Shown here piece by piece: positions 56,230-64,000 of a stretch of DNA of 64,000 bases. A program made the position numbers and the translations under genes. How positions within the stretch are numbered: the stretch's first letter is position 1; each line of letters begins with the position of its first letter. The notes beneath the pieces are model-generated. The model was given only the letters and a program-made list of their open reading frames with translations. It was not told the DNA's origin and did not search any database. Source of the stretch: Planococcus citri (lineage: Eukaryota; Arthropoda; Insecta; Hemiptera; Pseudococcidae); assembly GCF_950023065.1 (NCBI RefSeq), contig NC_088681.1, positions 58,252,836-58,316,835 on the forward strand, written 5' to 3'.

Positions 56230-57110
56230 CAAAGTGAGTAAAAATTTAGGTTCATTTTTTGTCAAAATTGAAAAAAAAAATCTTTTTTTTCAAACCAAAA
56301 TAAGTCTTTTTTTGCCAGAATTATCAAAACAGCTGATTTTTCATCACTTATTAAATTGGAATCATCAAAAAGTTTTGTTTTTTGCCAGAATTGCAGAAAA
56401 CCTCCATTTTCTCGGTCAAATTTCCCAAAATGTGTCACTTTTTTCCAAAATTGTAAGAAGACTCGTGTTTTGTCAAAATTTCAAAAAACCTGTTTTTTCA
56501 AATCAAAATCGCTAAGATTTTGGGTCAAAATTATTCCCATAAAAGTCTTGCTTTTTCTGTCACAAAAATCTGTTTAAAAAAAAAAAATTTAAAATGTCAT
56601 CAAAACTTACTCAAAATCATATGCTTATTTTTTTTCCAAAATGGCAAAAAATCCTACTTTTTGTAACAATTGTAAGAAATATAGCTTCTTTTTGTCAAAA
56701 TTGCCAAAAAAAACCTATTTTTTTCAATCAAAATTTCCCAGAAGTGTGTTTTTTTATGCCAAAATTATATGAAACTCCTTTTTTCATTGTCTTGCTTTTT
56801 CTATCGAAAAAAAAACTGTTTTCTTGCTTAAATTGCAAAAAAACCTAATTTCTTATCAAAATTATCTACTGAAATAAGACAATTTTTCGCTCAAAAATTC
56901 CACATAATTACATTTATTATATTTTTTGTAAATCTTTTGTCAAAATTGCCCAAGTCTACTTTTTTTTTTTTTTTTTTTGCTAAAATTCCATCTTTTTTTC
57001 AGTTATAATTTGTCTAAAAATCTTATTAAAAAAAATCCTACTTCTTCAACAAAATTGCGAAGTAAAGGACTCATTTTTTCTTAAAATTGCCAAAAAGTTT
57101 TGGTTCGTAA
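56230..57110. repeat. Degenerate T-rich tandem repeat (TTTTTNCCAAAATTG words)
   Basis: Words of the type TTTTTGTCAAAATTGCCAAAAAAACC recur roughly every 40-55 bp but with heavy divergence. Open frames on the plus strand (FCQNCKKT... type) are produced by the repeat. Confidence 0.6.
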
Positions 57111-57532
57111 ATGAAATTGCAAGAAGCTCTTGCATTTATTTGAAGAATATTAATTCCAGATTTAAGAATTCTTCTGTAGTCAGGAAAAAATCGTAGGAGA
57201 AAAATTTATTTGAGGAAATGACCATTTAGAGTGATGACAGTTAGGATAATGGATTCAGAGGATCGTCCCAGAATTCAAAAAATTATAAATTGAGTCATCG
57301 AGACAATTTCTGAATTTTGAACATACATTAGAAAAATTATTAGGTACCTAGTTACCTTAATTGCTGATTGTGCAACAATTCAAGTCTGAATAATACACCA
57401 AAAAACGTAAATTGACACACTGTATTCAAGTAAGTACAATATTAGGAAATGTATGGTGAGCTTGCAAATAAAAAAAAAATAAATAAAAAAAAATGCACTG
57501 ATTATTAACTTATATTAAACTCAACTCTATAA
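57111..57532. other. 3' flank of the serpin gene
   Basis: AT-rich sequence downstream of the serpin stop. I see no canonical AATAAA on the minus strand close to the stop. Confidence 0.4.
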
Positions 57533-58205
57533 TTAATTACCATTAGGATTTTCAACCGCAGCATAAAACAACACGGTTCTAATCTCGTGATGATACAAGA
57601 ACGTGAAAAAAGGTCTATTCACGTGAAATTGCAAATCAGCAAATTTTTCATTTCCATAATCGTAATCGTCTATAAAATTCACTTCGTTATCCAGAAGTCC
57701 AGCCAAAGAATCAGACGGCGTCGGTTCGACCACTACTGTCCCACTGATTTTTACACCGGTCACAGAACTAGCCTCAATTCGCTGTTCAGTGATTTCCAAA
57801 TTAGCCGCGTATTTAATTTCTTTAACGTTGAATAAGTATTTTTCATTGATCATGTCTTGAAAATCGGGTCGTTCGGTGAGTATTTTTTGCAGGCCGAGTT
57901 GCGATAAAGTTTCGTGGAAAGTATCATTATACACTTTCAACGTGGTTTGAGGCAGTTTGAAATCAACGAGGTAGTTTTCATTGACACTGGATACCATTGA
58001 TTTAATATCGTTCGCGACTAAATTATTTAAAAAGTAATCTAAACCGTATTGTTGATATGGTAAAACGACGAATAGAGATATGCTATTAGAGGCTATCAGT
58101 CTGCCTACTTCTACTCCTAAATTTTGTATATTCGCGTATGGCATTTTTCCTACTCTTTGCATCATGTTTACTCTTATGGCACGGTTGGTCGAATGAAATG
58201 TATCC
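57533..58205 (-). CDS. Serpin exon 5: core, reactive-centre loop, C terminus
   Basis: Acceptor TTCCATTTACAG lies before 58205 and the TAA stop is at 57533-57535. It encodes half the protein, from DTFHSTNRAIRVNMMQRVG through the hinge and long acidic loop to AAVENPNGN. Confidence 0.9.
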
Positions 58206-61200
58206 CTGTAAATGGAAGGCACGAATGAGAAACTTGATTGAAAATATATGCATCGATCAAATCTATTGTCCAAAATTGAACTAGTCTTACCGTTGCGTTG
58301 TTGATTTACGAAAAGGAAACTTCAATTCGGATTTAAAATTCAGACAGCTCGCTAAAATAACCTTAGGGTATGCTGTTTGCAGCTCGGTATAAAATTTTGG
58401 TTCTTGATTTTCGACTCGATTGGCAATGTATCTGAAACGAAGTGCAAATTTAAAAATTGATCGTTAAAAATAGGTACCAAAATGCGGTTAAAGGTAGGTA
58501 GGTAGGTAGGTATGAATTGAAAATCCACGTACTTGTTTATGATTCTAACTGCGTCGAATTCGTTGCTTAAAAAATTTACGTTGATTATATCGCTGTCGTA
58601 GAAAGACCGCACACGACTTACGAAATCTTTTCTCAAAGTCATCCTGTCCAAGAATATTACATCGGTTGCGTTTATGTGGTATTTTTGAGATTCTGATGCT
58701 GTTTGTGAAGATTTAGATATACGTTCAAATACGTCGCTGAACTTTTGATGTATTCCAGGCCATCTGCAAGTTGACAATTGGTAAATATTGATAGGTACAG
58801 AAATACGAAATTTGTGTTTAAATCTCGAAAGTCCCTACATGGAGACTTCTCTGATAACCCAGTCTGATTGTAAACAGTGCGAGAACATTGTTTATCAAAC
58901 CTAGCTAACTCAACGATCGACATTATTACGCTAATTATAATCAAATTGATTCCATATTAGTGCTGAAATTTAAGAATTAATCACGAAGCACGAAACTACT
59001 CGTAATGAAATAGGTTACTTACTCGTCACCTTCGATTATTCCTAGAACAGCCATGATTTCATCGCGAGTTTTTCCAACGCTACCAAGATGCATCAAGACC
59101 AGAGCAGCGTAAATATTGATGGATGAATATAAAATATTCGTCTTTTGCGAGTTTTCCCCATGCAGAATTCTATTCAATTTTGCAGAAAAATCGAGTATTT
59201 TGTTTTGAACGATCTGCGAAAATAATGCAGGAGTGAAATACTGAGATTAGTTCTGGAATTCTGTGTGAAGAAAAACTTGGAGTATGATTTAATGTCTGAT
59301 TGATATGAGCGTTGGACCTTTGGGAAGCTTCTTGAGGTGTCACAGTCACACTCCAATTTGAACGGGGGCGCGATTTTTAGAAAGAGCATGGTCTAAAACC
59401 CCCAAAACCAAATTTTCAGCTGCCAAAGTTCATTTTTCGATTTTTGGCGAATTTTTGAAAATTCAAAATTGACTGTTTTTGGCGATTTATGCTTTTTTTT
59501 TTAAACTACGTACTTGATCAGTAAAAATGGTCAAAATAAGTCCCAAAACTAATATTAATTACCCAAATTTAAATTTCACAATTTCCAGCCATTCTGGAGC
59601 CTCCAGCGCGATTTTCAATTTCTCCAGAATTTTGAATTTGCTCCAGAAGGCGTGAATATGAAGTTGGGCAGCTAAAAATCAAGTTGTGTATTATACTCGA
59701 TCTGTTTAACGAGCTTATTCACATTGGAGCCAGTTTTGAGAGTGACACTTCAAAAGTGGCTTTTTGACCAGCAAATTCAAAAAATCAAAAGTTTCCCGTT
59801 TGTGTGAAAATTTCTGAAATTCACGCGAATCGCTGTATTTTGTCCAAAACTAACCCCCCAAATCAAAATGTTACAATTTCCAGCCATTCTAGAGCCTCCA
59901 GCGCGATTATTCAATTTATTCAGAATTTTGAATTTGCTCCAGAAGGCGTGAATATGAAGTTGGGCAGCTAAAAATCGAGTTCTGTATTATACTCGATCTG
60001 TTTAACGAGCTTATCCACATTGGAGCCGGTTTTGAGAGTGACACCTCAAAAGTGGCTTTTTGATCAGCTTTTTTAAATTTCAAAAATTCAAAAAATCAAA
60101 AGTTTCCCGTTTGTGTGAAAATTTTTGAAATTCACGCGAATCACTATATTTTGTCCAAAACTAACCCCCCCCCTCCAAATCAAAATTTTACAATTTCCAG
60201 CCATTCTGGAGCCTCCAGTGCGATTTTTCAGTTTCTCCAGAATTTTGAATGTGCTCCAGAAAGCGTGAATATGCAGTTGGGCAGCTAAAAATCGAGTTGT
60301 GTATTATACTCCACCTGTTTAACGAGCTTATCCACATTGGAGCCGGTTTTGAGAGTGACACCTCAAAAGTGGCTTTTTGACCAGCTTGTTTAAAATTCAA
60401 AAATTCAAAAAATCAAAAGTTTCCCGTTTGTGTGAAAATTTTTGAAATTCACGCGAATCGCTGTATTTTGTTCGTAACTAACCCCCCAAATCAAAATTTT
60501 ACAATTTCCAGCCATTCTGGAGCCTCCAGCGCGATTTTCAATTTCTCCAGAATTTTGAATTCGCTCCAGAAGGTGTGAATATGAAGTTGGGCAGCTAAAA
60601 ATCGAGTTGTGTATTATACTCGACCTGTTTAACGAGTTTATCCACATTTGAGCCGATTTTGAGAGTGACACCTCAAGAGTGGGTTTTTGAGGTGTCACTC
60701 TCGCTCCAAAACGGTTGGAAATGGTAGAATTTGCGCTCCGGGCGTTAATTCTTGAAGAAATACAGCGATTCGCGCAAATTTCAAAAATTTCCTCATAAAC
60801 GGTTATCTTTTGATTTTTTGGATTTTTGAATTTTGAAAAAAGCTGGTGAAAAAACCACTCTTGAGGTGTCACTCTCAAAATCGGCTCAAATGTGGATAAA
60901 CTCGTTGAACAGGTGGAGTATAATACACAACTCGATTTTTAGCTGCCCAACTGCATATTCACGCTTTCTGGAGCACATTCAAAATTCTGGAGAAACTGAA
61001 AAATCGCACTGGAGGCTCCAGAATGGCTGGAAATTGTGAAATTTGGATTGGGGGGGCATTGGTTTTGGACAAAATACAGTGATTCGCGTGAATTTTAAAA
61101 ATTTCCACACAAACGGGAAACTTTTGATTTTTTGGATTTTTTAATTTTGAAAAAAGCTGGTCAAAAAGCCACTTTTGAGATGTCACTTTCAAAATCGGCT

Positions 61201-62356
61201 CAAATGTCGATACGCTCGTTAAACAGATCGAGTATAATACACAACTCGATTTTTAGCTGTCCAACTTCATATTCACGCCTTGTGGAGCAAATTCAAAATT
61301 CTGGAGAAATTGAAAAGTCGCACTGGAGGCTCCAGAATGGCTGGAAATTGTAACATTTGGATTTGGGGTGGTTAGTTTTGGACAAAATACAGCGATTTGC
61401 GTGAATTTCAGAAATTTTCACACAAACGGGAAACTTTTGATTTTTTGAATTTTGAAAAAAGCTGGTCAAAAAACCACTCTTGAGGTGTCACTCTCAAAAT
61501 CGGCTCAAATGTGGATAAACTCGTTAAACAGGTCGAGTGTATAATACACAACTCGATTTTTAGCTTCCCAACTTCATATTCACACCTTCTGGAGCAAATT
61601 CAAATTTCTGGAGAAATTGAAAAATCGCGCTGGAGGCTCCAGAATGGTTGGAAATTGTGAAATTAAAATTTTTGTAATTAATATTAGTTTTGGGACTTAT
61701 TTTGACCATTTTTACTGATCAAGTACGTACTTTAAAAAAAGAAGCATAAATCGCCAAAAAACAGTCAATTTTTAATTTTCAAAAATTCGCCAGAAATCGT
61801 AAAATGAACTTGGGGCAGCTGAAAATTTGGTTTTGGAGGTTTTAGATTGTGCTCTTTCCAAAAATCGTGGTCCCGTTCAAATCGGAGTGTGACACCTCAA
61901 GAGGTTCACTTGTTAGTCTCAAATTTTCATTCCCATTGTGTAAAAGTTCAAAAAAGTTTTTTGTTCGTGCGACACATGAAATGGTATTTTTTTGGTGACG
62001 TTCCAGAATAATTTTTGAAAATTTGAAAAATTCAAAAAACCTATTTTCAGACTAATTTTTATATTTTTTCCAGTCAAAAGTGAATGAATATGAATACCTA
62101 ACTGTAGAAAAAAAATCAAATGAACCCCAAAAAGTCATGAATACGTCGTTTTTGACATGGTACATACAAAATGAAATCAGATCATTTGTACCTAGGTACT
62201 TACTTAATAATATCATGACCAGTTTTTGATAATAACTTAAGATTTTCTTACCTTTGGGTCATTATCAAAATCATCTTGAGAAGAAGAAAACCGAACTGAA
62301 CAAATCAATATTAGAATAAATTCGAATAAACACGCGATTAATTTACTTTTGCACAT
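57533..62356 (-). CDS. Secreted serpin with extended reactive-centre region
   Basis: Model, minus strand: complement(join(57533-58205, 58291-58431, 58533-58763, 59023-59213, 62252-62356)), 446 aa, all junctions in phase. It begins with a signal peptide (MCKSKLIACLFEFILILICS), so the product is secreted. Serpin landmarks in order are NILYSSINIYAALVLMHLGS, GKTRDEIMAVLG, INKYIANRVENQ, YPKVILASCLNFKSELKFPF, RAIRVNMMQRVGKMPYA and ISLFVVLPYQ. After the loop come FHVNRPFFTFLYHHEIRTVL and FYAAVENP. The hinge (TEQRIEASSVTGV) has small residues where inhibitory serpins need them, so protease inhibition is plausible. The stretch from hinge Glu to the conserved Pro-Phe is about 60 residues, against about 28 in alpha-1-antitrypsin. 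The extra part is acidic and holds DDYDY. The target protease is not known. Confidence 0.9.
58291..58431 (-). CDS. Serpin exon 4
   Basis: Acceptor TTCGTTTCAG lies before 58431 and donor GTAAGA after 58291. It reads YIANRVENQEPKFYTELQTA, then YPKVILASCLNFKSELKFPF (the serpin s3A region). It leaves two bases. Confidence 0.85.
58533..58763 (-). CDS. Serpin exon 3
   Basis: Acceptor TCAACTTGCAG lies before 58763 and donor GTACGT after 58533. It reads WPGIHQKFSDVFERISKSSQ, then INATDVIFLDRMTLRKDFVS and VNFLSNEFDAVRIIN. Confidence 0.85.
59023..59213 (-). CDS. Serpin exon 2 (helix A and B region)
   Basis: Acceptor TTATTTTCGCAG lies before 59213 and donor GTAAGT after 59023. It reads IVQNKILDFSAKLNRILHGE, then NILYSSINIYAALVLMHLGS and VGKTRDEIMAVLGIIEGD. 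It was found by reading the splice sites, as no long ATG-led frame covers it. Confidence 0.85.
59214..59329 (-). other. Serpin intron 1, 3' part
   Basis: Intron sequence between exon 2 and the fold-back element. The overlapping reverse open frame at 59174-59389 is not used. Confidence 0.6.
59330..61902. mobile_element. 2.6-kb fold-back element in serpin intron 1
   Basis: The arms begin TCTTGAGGTGTCAC and end with GTGACACCTCAAGA. The inverted match continues through ACACTCC, GAACGGG, CTGAAAATTTGGTTTTGG and AAACAGTCAATTTT. The interior is about 300-bp tandem units in the left half (marked by AATTTCCAGCCATTCTGGAG near 59580, 59874, 60191 and 60505) that reappear inverted in the right half (CTCCAGAATGGCTGGAAATT near 61016, 61330 and 61634). 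The turning point is about 60680-60860. The unit box TCTGGAGCCTCCAGCGCGAT recalls the CTGGAGGCTCCA family, but the termini differ. No clear target duplication is seen. Confidence 0.8.
61903..62251 (-). other. Serpin intron 1, 5' part
   Basis: AT-rich sequence, nothing recognised. It is followed by donor GTAAGA of exon 1. Confidence 0.6.
62252..62356 (-). CDS. Serpin exon 1: signal peptide
   Basis: ATG at 62356 (context AAAATG) and donor GTAAGA after 62252. Its 35 codons are MCKSKLIACLFEFILILICS, then VRFSSSQDDFDNDPK: a basic n-region, a hydrophobic core and an SSSQ cleavage region. Another ATG 18 bp upstream is in a different frame and stops after 12 codons. This exon was found by eye and is well supported by phase. 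Confidence 0.8.
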
Positions 62357-62955
62357 TTTTCTTCGCAAGTTCATCAAACATTTGGAATCCAGTTACGTAT
62401 TTATCTATATCTACCAACACCCACTGGTAGTAAAACGATCGTGTTTCACGTCTATGAACGAACTATGTAAAATGTGCTTTACTGGTTACATTTTCTTTTA
62501 CTACTTGTAGAGGATACGTGATAGCTTAATATGCTGTGTAAGGAGTTTTGGCTTGGTCTAGAGAGTAATTTATTGCACGTAGAGGCCTACACATGTTACA
62601 GTTTTGCGAAGAACGGAAATGATTCAGTAGAGTAAATAAAAAGACGGGAATACCATTGTTTTTCCAAGTAATCGTGATTTTTTTTCCATCGTTCCGTAAT
62701 TGAAAATATGTACCTACTTAATAATATCTGTGTATTAAATAAAGAAAAGCTTGACATATTGTAGGGATATTTTGTAAAAATTCAAGGTTTTTCCATTTTA
62801 TGAAAAATAACTATACCTGCCTAGGTATCTGAAAGAAGTGAATTTTACGAAAGGTAAAAAGGCAACTCGAAAATTTCGAGACTTTTTTCCAAGAAGGATA
62901 AAAAAAACTTGAATATGATATCAAAAACCCCACACTCTCTGTAGTTTTTTGGACA
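62357..62955. other. Serpin upstream region
   Basis: Presumed promoter region. GGGAATACC at 62646-62654 resembles an insect NF-kappa-B site, but a 9-mer of this kind is expected by chance fairly often. No clear TATA and initiator pair is fixed. Confidence 0.35.
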
Positions 62956-64000
62956 TTTCAGTTCAAAATATGACAACTGAATTTAATGCTGAAAAAAGCT
63001 TCAAACTTTTACCAAATGGACATAGAAAGCTGACATTTTGGGATAAGTCCTATTTTCAACCTGCCAAATCGCTTAGAAACGGGTTTAAACCGTTTTGAGC
63101 AGTTCTGGAGCCTCCAGTAGATTTTTGAAACTTGAACTTTCCACAAAATGTCATCAAAAAAAGTTGGAAATCTGAAATTTACGATGCACTCTAATTTAAA
63201 CACGCTATCAAGTCAACTGCTGGTGAGTTTAAGTCATTTTAGAACCTCCAGCGAATTTTTGAAAATTCTTGGAGCCTCCAGTAGACTTTTTGAAACTTGA
63301 ACTCTCCACAAAATGTCATCAAAGGAAGTTGGAAATTTGAAATTTACGATGCAGTCTAACTTTAACACGCTATCAAGTCGACTGCTGGTGAGTTTAAGTC
63401 GTTTTGGAGCCTCTAGCGAATCTTTAAAAATTCCTATAAAGTCGCAGATTTCTGAAACTTGAAATTTTGAAATTTCTTCAAAAAATGGAGTAGAAAAACC
63501 GAAATTCACACTGCAAACTAATTTCAATATGCTATGAAGTGGACTGTAGGTATATTTTAAGCAATTTCTGGGTCTCCAGCGATTTTTTGGAAATCACTAG
63601 AGCCTCCAGTAAATTTTTGAAAATTGAAATTTCTACAAAATTTCACAAAATGGAGTTGGAAAACCAAAATTTTACACCTGCGAAAGTTAATTCGGACAGG
63701 TTTTGTGGTATTTTTTCAAAAACTTTTGTTTTTGAAAATCTGCTGGAGGCTCCAAAACGAATTGAAATTGCCGGCAATCCACTTTGGAATAATGTTAAAA
63801 ATACAATTCCATCTGATGAAATTTTGTGGAAATTTTTCAATTTTCAATAGTCCACTGGAGGCTCCAAGTATTTTCAAAAATTTGCTGGAGGCTCCAAAAT
63901 GACTCAAACTCACGAGCAGTTGACCTAATAGCGTGTTTAAGTTTGAGTGCATCGTAAATTTTGGATTTCCAACTCCATCTGATAAACTTTTATGAAATTT
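62956..64000. mobile_element. CTGGAGGCTCCA-family element, truncated by window end
   Basis: It carries the family's interior phrases: GTTCTGGAGCCTCCAGTAGA (63102), TTTTGGAGCCTCTAGCGAA (63403) and CTGCTGGAGGCTCCAAAACG (63740), plus AATTTGCTGGAGGCTCC near the end. Both orientations are present, so it is again a fold-back. The terminal GTCGGG/C-run segment is not visible and the right end is outside the window. Reverse and forward open frames here are by-products. Confidence 0.7.

Noticed and set aside
56234..56848. Plus-strand open frames with Cys/Asn/Lys repeats (FCQNCKKT type), which look zinc-finger-like at first
   Set aside because: They are produced by degenerate TTTTGCCAAAATTG words. Cys spacing is irregular and the composition follows the repeat.
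58672..58944. Reverse open frame overlapping serpin exon 3 in another frame
   Set aside because: The serpin frame with consensus splice sites and correct phase explains the region. This frame has no family features.
60188..61353. Similar open frames on both strands with the phrase SKSAQMWINSLNRSSIIHNS
   Set aside because: They are the same repeat unit of a fold-back element read in opposite arms. The symmetry on both strands shows a palindrome, not a gene family.

Overview
The window is eukaryotic nuclear DNA, AT-rich by eye (very roughly one third G+C), with genes broken into many short exons bounded by GT..AG introns. The gene content (an ABCG1/ABCG4-type half transporter, the TBP repressor Dr1/NC2-beta, a secreted serpin and a MYND zinc-finger protein), the very repetitive introns and the frequent TACCTACC-type tracts suggest an arthropod, most likely an insect. 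A hemipteran such as a scale insect or mealybug is a guess only. There is no bacterial gene organisation, CRISPR array or rRNA.

Layout. (1) 706-25942, plus strand: the 3' part of a MYND zinc-finger gene. I can place six exons; the 5' end lies outside the window. Its introns hold a TCACTT-type inverted-repeat element with half of a fold-back element inside it (2104-3192), a MITE (5422-6026), a GTTCGCGAAC palindrome array (8.87-11.23 kb), a 120-140 bp tandem array (14.37-17.17 kb) and a GATC-rich array (20.29-22.96 kb). (2) 26.67-30.45 kb, intergenic: a satellite-like array with a strongly conserved CTCCTGGCGCAGAACTCC box, interrupted by a hAT-like MITE and a solo LTR and flanked by GATC-rich fragments. 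(3) 32259-43705, minus strand: an ABCG half transporter in 12 recognised exons, with a 211 bp MITE, a 2.1 kb fold-back element and a 1.8 kb fold-back element in its introns. (4) 46.7-50.1 kb: two more large inverted-repeat elements. (5) 52279-53002, minus strand: Dr1 in three exons, complete at 184 aa. (6) 54.6-57.1 kb: low-complexity repeats. (7) 57533-62356, minus strand: a complete secreted serpin (five exons, 446 aa) with a 2.6 kb fold-back element in intron 1. (8) 62.96-64.0 kb: another member of the CTGGAGGCTCCA fold-back family, running off the end.

The four genes do not look functionally linked. Most of the non-coding sequence is made of inverted-repeat (fold-back) DNA elements and short-box tandem arrays. 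Several large palindromes lie inside transcribed introns, where they could form long double-stranded RNA. The points most worth a second look are the serpin's unusually long acidic, tyrosine-rich reactive-centre region; the linked cassette exon and acceptor choice in the MYND gene; the conserved boxes in the arrays; and the TA-flanked fold-back family. All exon boundaries come from reading frame, phase and splice-site inspection by eye. No similarity search was run.
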